A stretch of DNA of 64,000 nt from Ochotona curzoniae (Eukaryota; Chordata; Mammalia; Lagomorpha; Ochotonidae): contig NW_024467106.1 in NCBI RefSeq assembly GCF_017591425.1, positions 21,814,501 to 21,878,500 of the forward strand, in the 5' to 3' direction. Position numbers and translations under genes: made by a program. Under the pieces are notes generated by a model, which saw only the letters and a list, made by a program, of their open reading frames with translations, made no database searches and was not told the DNA's origin. Below, in pieces: positions 33,921 to 44,710 of the stretch; within the stretch, counting starts at the first letter, position 1, and each line of letters starts with the position of its first letter.

Positions 33921-34639
33921 TAAATAAATCTTTAAAAAGAAGGAGAAAGAGAAAGAGAAGGAAATAAAGAGAAAATGGGAAAGTACACCATAGAGAAAGG
34001 AAACCACTCCATCCTAATGGTTGGAACAACAGGAGAAGCCAGACTACGGGGTCATCCAGAGAAGCTAGAATTGGGGTGTCAACAGCAGGAAGCTAGGCCA
34101 TGAGAGAAAGGCTGTGCAAGAGGAGCTAGAACTGTATGGAGAAGACACAGTGCCTGCATCAAATCCAAGATGCTACCTTGCACTTGGCATCCCAGAGATG
34201 GCGAGTCTCAGTTGTAAACATCTGAGCCACCTGCCTCACCATCCACTATTCCCACAGTGGTTTGAGGATCATGACCCACGCTGCCCCAATTGTGTGTGGG
34301 AAGTCCCAGAACACGGCTGGTTGACCTGATCACTGTTTACTCATGCCTCCTTTGTGCTGGTGTTGGAGAAAAAAAAAAAATGAACTCCCACCAGCCCAGC
34401 TTAGTAGCATACTTGCGTTCATTTCACCCATTGGGCACTTCCTGGTCCTCTGCTGTGTGTCTAGGGTGGACACACAGAGCTGCCTTGGGCCTCACCCTGC
34501 TGCATAAGAGCCACCAGATACCCATGTCCTCTCAGCCCCCCATCCTACCACTTGCACTCCCTGGTCATGCAGCCTGGGCTTGAAGCAAGTAGGCGTTAAG
34601 TATGGGGAGGCCTGTCCTGTCCCCCACCCCACCCAGCCA

Positions 34640-34755
34640 CCTCCATGCATTTAGGGAGTGAACCAATACATGGGGGATTTCTCTATGCCTATCCCTGTAC
34701 CATCTCTATCTCTGTATCTCTCTCTCTCTCTCTGCCACCCAAAAATAAGCAAAAC
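34640..34755 (+). mobile_element. CSINE 3'-end fragment, + strand
   Basis: CATTTAGGGAGTGAACCAATAC and a CT-rich run (TCTCTCTCTCTCTCTGCC). Only the last third remains. Confidence 0.7.
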
Positions 34756-34975
34756 GTGGGTTGAGCATGGATCGAAGCCAGATGACTTAGGCTAAACTCC
34801 AGCTCTGCTTTAGAACAGCTGGCATCTTACTTAACCTGTCTGTGCTTCAGTTCTTCACCGCTAGTTTTTACAGGGCTCTCGTGAAGAAAAGGGGAATTAA
34901 TAGGTGTAAAGTTTTAGAACAGTCCCTAGCATGGATAAGCTCTTAACAGGTAATAGTCATTCTTACCTAGTTTAC
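34756..34975 (+). mobile_element. MIRb element
   Basis: GACTTAGGCTAAACTCCAGC, CTTAACCTGTCTGTGCTTCAG and the GTAAAGTTTTAGAACAGTCCC end are in MIRb order. Confidence 0.7.
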
Positions 34976-35214
34976 ATGGCTGTTCAGAAAGAACCTTGTA
35001 AAACAATTATTTTCGAGATGTGTTGTGAATGGCAAAGCATGCTAAAAATGTTAGCGCTGTTTTAAACTAAATAAAAACTACTTTATTGTGCCAGGAGATA
35101 CAAAGTAGTCCACGGAAATCATTGCCCATCTGGGCCCAATTCCCATGGCCAAGGACAACTGGAAAATGAATGAGCTCACGAACTCACAGCCCTTTCTGGA
35201 TCCCTTCGTGTGTG

Positions 35215-35330
35215 CTGCCTATAATTTTAGGCATGCATATTTTCTCATTTACTCATCACAAACAAGTTATGGGGTGGCTACTTTTATCCACATTCAATAG
35301 CTGTCTAAATGAAGACTGAAATACGTGCCA
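35215..35330 (+). mobile_element. MIR fragment
   Basis: TCTCATTTACTCATCACAAAC followed by TTTTATCCACATTCAATAGC resembles the MIR middle section. Confidence 0.5.
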
Positions 35331-35666
35331 GCCTTGACAATCACGGGAAGCCTCTTGTGTGTGTCTGACACTTGGAGGCGCTGGGTGGTAAACACAACAA
35401 GTGAATAACCAGCATGCACCTGCATTCGAGTGGGAGATCCATGAACCTGGGTCCACACACGCCGGGCCTTTGCCCACTGGCTCATAGATCAGTCCATGCC
35501 CTTGTTTCTCTTGCTCCATGCATCATCACAGGCATGAATTCCCTAGAAAACTATAGTCCCAGATCCCCTTGCCAGCCTGCTCCATCAAGAGTTAGCTAAG
35601 AGGCACCAGAATGACAGCGTGCCTCTCCTCACTAGGTGGTGCCTCAGCAGCTTAGCCGATTGTGTA

Positions 35667-35796
35667 CAGGGGTCATCAAAAAGTCAGGGGAGAATCTGGA
35701 TTAGACAAAACCAGGACATGTATTTCAACATTTTATTTTGCACCAAAACAAATGAATCATTTAATTTCATTTTCCAGCAGCTTTTTAGAGTGCTCC
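35667..35796. mobile_element. Short mariner-type inverted-repeat element (MITE)
   Basis: The left end CAGGGGTCATCAAAAAGTC follows TA, and the right end GCTTTTTAGAGTGCTCC mirrors it imperfectly. The internal TTTTGCACCAAAACAAATGA is shared with the copy at 41.28 kb in reverse. Confidence 0.5.
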
Positions 35797-36189
35797 ATTT
35801 CTCAGCTGTGACCAAAATGGACTGTGGTTGTGTGCGGGTTCACACTGGGGAGACTGGGTCTTCCCACTTTTTACTGGTTGACTGGTAGTTAGTGGTGAAT
35901 TAAGCCTGTGACTGCAGAGTGATTAAAATTATGTCATTGCCAAAACTGATGGAGGAGGGGCGGAGAGCAGGAGGGAGATGGGGCGAGTAGGAAAGTGTGG
36001 TCGCTTCTAACTGTACCTGCAGAGTGTAAGGATTCTGATCTCTATATAGATACAAAATTATAAAAACATTAGGGAGACTGGGAGAAGATGTGCAGGACTT
36101 CACAGCCTTATCTTTGCAGCACTTTTTTTGGGGGGAGGGGAATCTAAAATTATCTCCCCCCCACACACAAAATGTTAATCTTTTAAAAG

Positions 36190-36312
36190 AATTCACCGGA
36201 GTAGAACCCCAGCTCCATGTACTATGTGGGTCACTCAAACTCCTTTGTACCTCAGCTTCTTCATCTGTACACAGGAGCACAGAGCTGATGGTGACCCCTG
36301 CCTCCCAGTGGG
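36190..36312 (+). mobile_element. MIRb-like fragment
   Basis: AACCCCAGCTCCATGTACTA and TCAGCTTCTTCATCTGTAC fit MIRb wording ('cctcagtttcctcatctgta'). Confidence 0.5.
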
Positions 36313-37244
36313 AGTAGCCCCTAGGTTCCCCTGGCATACAACCTTCTTTAAATATTAACTGTCATAATACACAGCCCGCAAACTGCTTTCCCACGCTGGC
36401 ACGGACATGGAGACCACTGCCCAGCTGTGCTTCCTGCCTTTTAGGAAGGAACATGCTGTCCAATGACAGAGAATAGCTATGCACAAAGTCACATCCTGGC
36501 TGGGGCAGCCATCCCTGGCCCCTGGGTTGTGGAGGCAGGGTATCAGGGCTGAGCCACTTCAACCCACTGTGGAGCAGCTTTGCAGCCTCTCTGTTGCCTA
36601 GCCAGGGATTTGGCAGGTCTACATCTCGGACAACACCGTCCTCTTTCAAATAATTTCATGGTGTGGATTCATAATAAACACCTTGCCCCCAGACTCCATC
36701 TCGGCAGCATCGGTGCCAGGAGCTGCTGAGAAAGCAGCTTGAGAGCTGCCCATGCCCCTCTGGGCAAGGTAAATATCTCTGGGAATCCTGTAGTTGGCTG
36801 TTCACAGGCATGTACCAAGCAGTCCCATTTGTCCCCAGGAACTTGTCTGAGTTCCCAAATGGCGAATCCTTTGGAGGACCAAAGCCCTGCCTCATGAGTG
36901 ATTCTTGCTACGGGCTCTAGGAGGCGCCTAGTGCTAAACTCTGCTTTAGAAACCCAGTGACTGTTAAATTCCAAGCACATCTTTGAAAAACACAGAAACG
37001 TCCCTGATCTCCATCGTCAAACTGAAGCTAGGCTCGGGGTGTGCACAGAAGCTATGAGGAACTCCAGTCTTGTTAAGCAGAAGGCATGATAAACAGGTGA
37101 TGGCACTCTGCTGGGTTATGTAAGTGGGCATACTCTTCCCTTGAGCACAGAACTAGTGTACCAGTCATATGTATCTAAGTGATTCCAGTCATAGTTACTG
37201 TTGTATGGCAAAGTTCGGCTCATAGATTATGAAATAATGAGTCT
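36313..37244. other. Intergenic single-copy DNA
   Basis: No gene or repeat is recognised. Confidence 0.45.
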
Positions 37245-38165
37245 ACTGGGCTAGGCTGCAGCACGTGCCAGCATGAGTTGGAACTGGGGGCAGACATGGC
37301 CAAACCATGTTGCAGCACTTGCTAGTGGATGCCAAAGTGAGGCAGATCGGGACAGACTGGGCCACAGCACCCAGCAGCACATATAAGACCTGGGGCAGGA
37401 GGAGGTGGTAAGCCTGGTAGGGGGGCTACAGGGACTTCCCCGCTGGGCCACTGGTCCCTCTGGTGAGCATGAGAGCTGGGACTGAAGGTGGAACAGGCTG
37501 GACAGAGCTACAAAAACCACTGGCCTGCATGTGAGCTGGGTTAGGGAGATAGCAAGGCTGGGCTAAGCAACTATAAGCACTGGTGCATGTATGAGCCAGA
37601 GTAAGTACAAACTGCTTGAGCTTTGCTGTAGTATCAGCTGGCAGATGCCAGGACTGGGAGCAAGTCCTGTCAGGCTAGATTGTAGAACCTCCTTGAAAGT
37701 GTAAGATCCTGGGCTGGAAGTACGCCTGGAAAGGAAATTGTGGGTACCCCTATGATGAGCTGCAGCTCCCATCTCTGAGCATGAAAACCAGGGCTGGGGG
37801 TTGGCCTGGTTGGACAGGTGGTGGTACCCACTGGCATGAGTGTGGGCTGGATAGTGGGGTTGGTTAGGCTGAACTAGGCATCAAAACCCATTGATCTGTA
37901 TGAGATCTGAATGGGATGTGGGATGAACCAACATGTTGTTAATAGCAGCAGCACTCAGAGGAAGTGAGGCTGGGGGCAGGCCTGGCAGGGGGCTGTTTGG
38001 AGTCACTCTGAGTAGGCTGTAGTTCCTGCTGGTGTATGTGAGGGCTGACTGTTTGGTGGATAGAGTTGGCATGGGCTGCAGCTTCCATTGGTTTGTGTAT
38101 GAAATGGGGCTGGGGACAAAACTGAGTGGGAGATTGCAACCAGTAGTGGGTGTGCAGCCCTCTGT
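37245..38165. repeat. Degenerate tandem-repeat block C, inverted relative to A and B
   Basis: The reverse complements of the block A/B modules recur: 'gggctaggctgcagca', 'cactggcatgagtgtgg', 'ctgggggcaggcctgg'. Examples start near 37245, 37310, 37620, 37780, 37835 and 37965. Spacing is about 60-80 bp. Confidence 0.7.
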
Positions 38166-38479
38166 CTGCAGGAGCTGTGAGACTCTGGAAAGATGGTCAG
38201 AAGGGAAGCAGGCTGATAGTTGTAAAGCAGTAACCACATTAACCCCATCCCATTTAAAGTAATATAAACTTGAAAGAGAAGAAAAACCCCATGGTGTGTC
38301 TCAGCAGAATAGGTCAAGACCACATCAGCAGCTAGGGCAGCCCCAAGCCTGAGCTCCTGGAATGTATGCAGACAGAAAGCAACGCTGGCAGAGCCAGGCA
38401 TGAGTCCCTGTGTCCCCTGGGCTGGGTTGCTGCTCCAGGAACCAGTTTCACATCCTCCTCTTCTACCAGGATGAAAGGA

Positions 38480-38830
38480 GTCAACGCAGAGCGAGCACTC
38501 AGGACCTTGTCCTAGGGTCGGGTCCTCTTCCTCCGCTGACGCCTGGGCAGTCCAGGCCAGGGCAGGCTGACATTGAGATTCTCCTCACGATGCTGACCCT
38601 TCCAGGCAGGCAGGTGAGCTGGCTCTTCGCCGCGCACCGGATCTTCCCTACTTGGTGCTGCTGGCCAGGAATGCTGCCAAGCCGCCTCTCACCGCCAGAG
38701 GGCGAGCGCGTGGGTGCTGAAGTTGCCCCGCCCCTCACTGGACCTTTTCTGTCTTTAGCAGGGAAAAGTCCAGAACCTCCTCCCCGCGCCGAAACCCAGT
38801 AGCCTTCCGACGAGACTCCAAAGCACGGTT
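38480..38830. promoter_or_regulatory. CpG-rich element with GC box
   Basis: Roughly twenty CpGs occur in 350 bp in a region otherwise poor in CpG. It includes CGCCGCGCACCGG near 38629-38641 and a GC box (GCCCCGCCCC) at 38725-38734, next to a CTCF-like motif. It lies about 10.8 kb beyond the RAD23B stop codon. It could be a distal promoter, an enhancer or an insulator; the sequence alone does not decide. Confidence 0.35.
38692..38706 (+). promoter_or_regulatory. CTCF-like motif
   Basis: CCGCCAGAGGGCGAG fits the CTCF core CCASYAGRKGGCRSY at about 12 of 15 positions. It is not inside a SINE. Affinity cannot be judged without a scored matrix. Confidence 0.4.
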
Positions 38831-39026
38831 CTGTCCAGTTGTGCAAGATTTGGCTTTTGGCTTTGATACAATGTCCATAAAGATAAATGTGCAAATAAAC
38901 TTGGTCCATTATGTAGTATGCGGAACCCCAAGTTCAGAAAGTGGAGCAGGGGGCAGGAACACCTTCCCAGAGCCTGCAGCATTGAAATATCTTTTTAAGA
39001 ATTGGCTTTTTATTATTTGTATTTAT

Positions 39027-39329
39027 TTTTTTAAAATATTTATTTTACTTGGTTGTTACACAGAGAAAGGAAGAGACAGAAAGATTTTCCATCTGTTAGT
39101 TCACTCCCCAAATGGTCACAATAGCTGGAGCTGAGCTGATCCGAATCCAGGGGTCAGGGGCTTCTTCCAGGTCTCCCAGGTGGTTGCAGGGGCCCAAGGG
39201 CCTGGGCCATCCTCCTCTGCTTCTCCAGGCAATAGGCAAGGAACTGGGAGGGAAGTGGAGCAACCAGGACACGAACCTCATGTAGGATGCTGGTGCCAGA
39301 GGTGGAAGACCCATAACGTGGCCCCTGAG
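39027..39329 (-). mobile_element. CSINE, - strand
   Basis: TAAAATATTTATTTTACTTG tail, AGTTCACTCCCCAAATGGTC and the reversed head near GTGGCCCCTGAG. The ATATGGG block is partly deleted. Confidence 0.85.
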
Positions 39330-39616
39330 GTCGAGCAGGAGCTCCTGTGAGAGGAGTGCAGGCTAGCTTCCAGCCAGAGGCGCAGGTCTGTACACCTGTG
39401 TGAGCTCTTGCGAAGGCCTAGTACTGGGGACGGATGAGTGAGTTTGTAAAGTCCCTGAAGGGGCTCTGCATTCTACAAACAGGAGCAGGATGCAGCAGCA
39501 GGCAGGCCCTCATCAGCTGATTGCCAACCATGTCCCCAGCAAACGGGGCCTCCCCTTGCAGTGCCGTCTGGGTCGTTCACGAGTCCCTGAACCAAACAGT
39601 TTCCAGTGGCTTGATC

Positions 39617-39618
<2 letters not shown>

Positions 39619-39647
<29 letters not shown>

Positions 39648-39942
39648 ATTTATTTTATTGGAGGAGAGACAGAGAGAAGATCTTCTGTCCGATGATTCAC
39701 TCCCCAAGTGACCACAACGGCTGATGCTATGCTGATCTGAAGCCAGGATCCAGGAACTTCCTCCGGGCCTCCCACACGGGTGCAGGGTCCCAAAGCTTTG
39801 GGTCATCCTCGACTGCTTTCCCAGGCCACAAGCAGGGAGCTGGATGGGAAGTGGAGCTGCCGGGATTAGAACTGGCACCCATGTGGGATCCTGGTGCGTT
39901 CAAGGCGAGGACTTTGGCTGCTAGGCAACGCCGCCGGGCCCA
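39619..39942 (-). mobile_element. CSINE, young full-length copy, - strand
   Basis: A T-run of about 24 begins the element and the reversed head GCCGCCGGGCCC ends it. The duplication CCAGTGGCTTGATCTT (39603-39618) recurs with one mismatch at 39944-39959. Confidence 0.97.
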
Positions 39943-40127
39943 TCCAGCGGCTTGATCTTAAGATTAGGATCTCTTTCTCTCCTCTGGAACAATTGAGGAA
40001 ACCAAAAAAAACCTTTCTGTTCCTGAGGCGTGCCTCTGTTGGTATTTGATTGCACAAATAAAAGACATTTGAAAAACATTAATTCATTTAAGATAAATCC
40101 ATGCTGTGGCAGAATAAGAAAAATCTT

Positions 40128-40452
40128 GTGTTTTTTTTAAGATTTATTTTATTTTTATTGGAAAGGCAGACATACAGAGAGGAGAGACAGTGAGAAAGAT
40201 CTTCCAACCGATGATTCACTCCCCAAGTGAGCGCAACGGCCAATGCTATGCCGATCCGAAGCCAGGAGCCTCTTCCGGGTCTCCCACGAGGGTCCAGGGT
40301 CCCAAAGCTTTGGGCCGTCATCAACTGCTTTCCTGGGCCACAGGCAGGGAGCTGGATGGGAAGCGGGGCTGCCGGGATTAGAACCAGTGCCCATATGGGA
40401 TCTCGGGCGTACAAGGCGAGGACCTTAAACACTGAGCCATCGCGCTGGGCCC
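40128..40452 (-). mobile_element. CSINE, young full-length copy, - strand
   Basis: Near consensus. The duplication AGAAAAATCTT flanks it at 40117-40127 and 40453-40463. The reversed head is CATCGCGCTGGGCCC. Confidence 0.97.
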
Positions 40453-40463
40453 AGAAAAATCTT

Positions 40464-41278
40464 TTAAGTAAAAATAACAAAAACCATCCTTGCAAATCTG
40501 TGCTATGTTTTTAGTCATGGATGGCTGGATTTGTCACCTTTGCTTCTGCGTGTGACATCGCATGCTCCGGGCTGTCCAGGAAACCCTGGTGTCCACCCTG
40601 GAGGGAGTGGCGTGAAGCCAGCAGCATCTTGGTGTGATGGTGCCACTCGTTTTGCTCTCACAGATATCCCCGCAGCCCAAAATGGCCCTCCTGTCCTGTT
40701 CTCAGAAGGCTGGTCCAGCAGTAATCGACGAAGTCACTAGAAGAGCCAGCAGCTGTCCAAACAGCAAGGAGAAAGACATCACAGCGAGGCTGGAGACTGG
40801 ACTTGGCGAACTTTTCATCTGAGTTAAGTCCACTTCCTGACTTCCTGCTAGGGAAGAGCCATGTGGCTCCTCCCAGAAGGATGGCGGCTGGCCTGTCCAC
40901 AAAGTAACAGTAACACTGCACCTGTGAAAGTATTTAGCAAGAGAGGCACTTGAAGGGAACTTGATGGAGCCAACAGCATTTGCTTAGTAACTGGGAGTTA
41001 CGGAAAAGCCTGTGGTAGGAAACGCCAGGAAGACTGGCACGCTTGGTCACCTGGAGAAGGCTGCTCGATCTGTACACACATTGCCAGTCCAAAGCCACAG
41101 TGCCATGTGGCTGCCAATGCTGTAAGCTCAAATTCAGGCTTCATCAATTGAGGCATCATGGCCAGAACAAGGGAGGTGAGCCCATGCGTTCAGACTCTCC
41201 CTGCGTGGGAAGCAAGTGGAGCCAAGGGGCACCTGTGTAAACGCAGAGGGTCTGGCCTGCCACATACCTGGAGTATGT
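40464..41278. other. Intergenic single-copy DNA
   Basis: No gene is recognised. Overlapping frames on opposite strands at 40531-40921 have no domain. Confidence 0.45.
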
Positions 41279-41352
41279 GAGAGGACTTCTTAAAATTCAT
41301 GGGGGGAAAAGATGGAATTGAAAGGCACATTTACTTTGGTGCACAAAGCTTT
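41279..41352. mobile_element. Fragment of mariner-type inverted-repeat element
   Basis: GAGGACTTCTTAAAATTCATGG and CATTTACTTTGGTGCACAAAG match the same family as 1147-1280 and 35667-35796. The second end is not clear. Confidence 0.45.
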
Positions 41353-41689
41353 TGGAAGCTGTGCCTAGCTTTATTGTAGCATGTATTTTGCGGTGGTCTG
41401 CAGGTCTAGCAGCACAGCATGTTAGCTGTACTGCAGGTAGCTGACAATGGCACTTGTGTGTGTAAACATATGCACGCAGAGAAGAGGAACAAAGCAGCTG
41501 GTGACGGGAGCGTTTTCGCTCTGGTGGGGCCACTGTCAATGCTGATCTACTCATAAGCTCCATACTGTTAAAGGGTTCAACAAGCTCATGCTGTGTTTCA
41601 GTGAGGACATGGCCAGATGGTGGGGACAGGAAGGATGGACACCGTTACCCTTGTGAAAGCTCTGAAGGATGCACAGGCGCGGCGGACCG

Positions 41690-41904
41690 GGCACTTGAGA
41701 TGCCAGGATGCCTACTTCCCATACTGAGTGCTTGGCTTCAACTCGCGGCTCCAGTCCCAGTTTCCTGAGAATGAGCAGTGCACTCCAGGAGGCAGCAGGG
41801 ATGAACCATGTGGTGGGGCCCCTGCCACGCACGTGGGAGAGACTTGGATGGAGCCCCCAGCTCCCAGCTTTAGCCTGGCCCAGCTCTGGCTGCTGTGGGC
41901 ATCA
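41690..41904 (+). mobile_element. CSINE, old copy, 5' part, interrupted by younger CSINE
   Basis: ACTTCCCATACTGAGTGCTTG, GAGCAGTGCACTCCAGGAGGC and CCCAGCTTTAGCCTGGCCC are an old CSINE. Its 3' part was the landing site of the young copy that follows and reappears at about 42255-42290. Confidence 0.7.
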
Positions 41905-41919
41905 AGAGTCAACTAGCAG

Positions 41920-42254
41920 GGCCCGGCGCGGTGGCGCAAGTGGTTAAGTCCTCGCCTTGCACGCCCGGGATCCCATATGGGCACCGGTTCTAATCCCGGC
42001 AGCCCCGCTTCCCTTCCAGCTCCCTGCCTGTGGCCTGGGAAAGCAGTCGAGGACCGCCCAAAGCTTTGGGAACCTGCACCCATGTGGGAGACCCGGAAGA
42101 GGCTCCTGGCTTCGGATCGGCATAGCATCGGCCCGTTGCGCTCACTTGGGGAGTGAATCATCGGACGGAAGATCTTCCTCTCTGTCTCTCCTCTCTGTAT
42201 ATCCGCCTTTCCAATAAAAAAATAATAAAAATAAATCTTTAAAAAAAAAAAAAA
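41920..42254 (+). mobile_element. CSINE, young full-length copy nested in an older one, + strand
   Basis: Near-consensus element with the duplication AAGAGTCAACTAGCAG at 41904-41919 and 42255-42270. It lies inside the old CSINE starting at 41690. Confidence 0.97.
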
Positions 42255-42301
42255 AAGAGTCAACTAGCAGACAAGTGCTGTGTCTAATAAACAACAAAAC
42301 C

Positions 42302-42639
42302 GGGCCCGGTGCGGTGGCGCAAGTGGTTAAAGGTCCTCGCCTTGCACGCCCGGGATCCCATATGGGCGCCGGTTCTAGTCCCGGCAGCCCCGCTTCCCTT
42401 CCAGCTCCCTGCCTGTGGCCTGGGAAAGCAGTCGAGGACAGCCCAAAGCTTTGGGAACCTGCACCCGCGTGGGAGACCCGGAAGAGGCTCCTGGCTTCGG
42501 ATCGGCATAGTATCGACCCGTTGTGCTCACTTGGGGAGTGAATCATCGGACGGAAGATCTTCCTCTCTGTCTCTCCTCCTCTCTGTATATCTGCCTTTCC
42601 AATAAAAAAATAATAAAAATAAATCTTTAAAAAAAAAAA
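42302..42639 (+). mobile_element. CSINE, young full-length copy, + strand
   Basis: Second young copy 47 bp after the first, with its own duplication AACAACAAAACC at 42290-42301 and 42640-42651. This proves an independent insertion rather than a local duplication. Confidence 0.97.
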
Positions 42640-42979
42640 AACAACAAAACCAGAAAGGCTCACACAGCAAGGCTACTTGGGCACAGTAAATGCAGCCCCA
42701 AGGCTGGCCTGGGGACTTGGTCGCTACTGTACTGCCAAGAGGCTTTAGCTGGCAGCAGTGGGGCCAGGTCCCCAAGTGTCAGTGTGGAGACCCTGGGGCA
42801 CTGCACTCAATCGAGGCGACACCCACAGGCTGTTTGCAAATCTGACTTCTGGTGTCTTGAGCAGTCCGGCAGACTGTGAGGAAGTGAGAGCCGAGAATGA
42901 GAAAGCCAGTGCCTCAAGAATCCAGGGAAGATAGGTGAACGCTGTGTAAGGCAGGCTTCTGGGTTCTTGGCCAATATGT

Positions 42980-43292
42980 ATTTTTTTTTTAATTTATTTT
43001 AATGCAAAGGCAGGGTTTCAAAACGAGACACACAAAGATATAGACCTTCTGTCCACTGGTTCACTTAACAAATGGCCACAATTGGTGGGGCTGAGCTGAT
43101 CCAACGCGAGGAGCCAGAAGCTTCTTCTGGGTCTCCTACATCAGTAGAGGGTCCCAAGGACTTAGGCCGTCCCCAACTGCTTCCCCAGGCCATAAGCAGG
43201 GAGCTGGATGGGAAGTGGAGCAGCTGGGACGCAAACCAGCGCCCACATGGGATGCCAGCACCACAGAACTAGGGCATAGCCTGGCCATGCAA
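42980..43292 (-). mobile_element. CSINE, - strand
   Basis: TTAATTTATTTTAATGCAAAG tail, CTGGTTCACTTAACAAATGG and GCGCCCACATGGGATGCCAG; reversed head near CCTGGCCATGC. Confidence 0.9.
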
Positions 43293-43719
43293 AACATTTG
43301 AGAAATACAAATGACCTGGCTATGTAAGGCAAGTGGCCGCGTTGGGTGGCAGTATGGTGTATCAGCAATAAAGGCAGCCTGAGTGCCCAAGGAAATTGAC
43401 TGATGGCATGAACAGGGAAATTGAGATAATATGTTGAGAATAATGTGAGCCAGTTTCTCACTGTTCAAGAGAGGGGTCGGAAGCAAAACTGAGCCTGTGG
43501 CACTGGAACAAGTAACAGCAGTCAGAGCCTCCATCGTGTCACTCACAGGCGGGTCTGGGAGCACTGAGGCTCAAGGAGCAACAAGAACAGAGCTAAGGCT
43601 TTGGTTCCTAAACAGGCTGCATGAAAGGAATCACAGCTGCTCGGAGAAACGACCAATTCCCCCGGCAGGAACACAGAAGTACCAGTGCCAGCTGGAGGCC
43701 CTCATGCCCTGCTTCTCCT
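43293..43719. other. Intergenic single-copy DNA
   Basis: Nothing recognised. Confidence 0.4.
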
Positions 43720-43918
43720 GCAGCTCCCTGAAATATACTTGGGAAAGCAGTGGAGGATGGCTCAGGCAGCTGGGCCCCCCTCACCAACACTGGCAGAGAT
43801 GGATGCAGCACCTAGCTCCTATCCTCAGCCTGGCTCAGAACTGCCTGCTGCTGCCAACGCGGAGGTGAACACGAGGAAGAGATCTCTTTCACATAAATCT
43901 TTATAAACAGACTAAAAG
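43720..43918 (+). mobile_element. CSINE, old 5'-truncated copy, + strand
   Basis: GGGAAAGCAGTGGAGGATGGC and CTCAGCCTGGCTCAGAACTGC are recognisable, with a final CATAAATCTTTATAAA tail. Confidence 0.55.
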
Positions 43919-44049
43919 GCTCACGATGGAAACAACTAGAAACAATTCAACCAACGTCAATAAACTGCATATTATTGGGGAATTAAAAGGATGAGTCCAG
44001 GAATTAATATGAAATGATTGGGAAAGCACGCCAGAACACAGAACACTGT

Positions 44050-44350
44050 ATACTCAGTACTTCAGTTTCTGTAATGAAGTACCTGAGGCAGGCTACTCTT
44101 GGCAAGACAGCAGTAGCAGCAGCATGAGGGACCCCAACCACTTCACAACCAGATGTGACCAGGTGAGGCCACTTTAGGCTGAGACCCAGGGTTCTGCAAT
44201 GCATACATTAATCCCTTTCCGTGGGCACGCCTCAAACTGACATAAGGGCCCCTCACTAGTCCTCAACCACACTCAGAATCAAACACCCAACCCACAGCAC
44301 CTTGGGGATGAACCCCAACAGAAGGGATCTTGGAATCTGAAAATCAGCAC
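44050..44350 (-). mobile_element. MaLR LTR (MST/MLT1-like), - strand
   Basis: Read in reverse, CATACATTAATCCCTTTCC, ACCTGAGGCAGGCTACT and CACCTTGGGGATGAACCCC fit a diverged MaLR LTR. Orientation and subfamily are approximate. Confidence 0.45.
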
Positions 44351-44499
44351 TGCCAAGCAGTACACTAATTATAATAAACATCCAGAAATACCATTGGGTA
44401 CTACACCTAATGAGGAAAACATTGGTGGGGATAAGGCATCACGAAGGGGACAAGTGACACCTGCACCACCCCGAGGGCCGCAGTGAGAAGAGCATGTTA

Positions 44500-44710
44500 G
44501 CATTTCCCTATTTCCTTCAAAATCACACACCCCGAATTCAGTGATGAGGAAACCTCAACCACGAACAGAGGGATACTCCAACTGCTGAAATCCTGAAGGC
44601 TCTAAAGATGAGGGAAGTGGGTTGAATGGGACTAACCAAATGCAGCATGCTGCTAACCTGGACTGGACACTTTCCTTACATTGTTGAGACAACTGCAAAC
44701 TTGAAGAGGG
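44500..44710 (+). mobile_element. Old L1 3'-UTR fragment
   Basis: GTGATGAGGAAACCTCAACC, GGGATACTCCAACTGCTG and CCTGGACTGGACACTTTCC follow the 3' UTR of old mammalian L1 families (L1MB-L1ME era). Confidence 0.55.

Larger units (their letters stand above)
38240..39026. other. Single-copy stretch containing a CpG-rich segment
   Basis: The flanks are ordinary. The CpG-rich part at 38480-38830 is listed separately. No coding exon was recognised in it. Confidence 0.45.
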
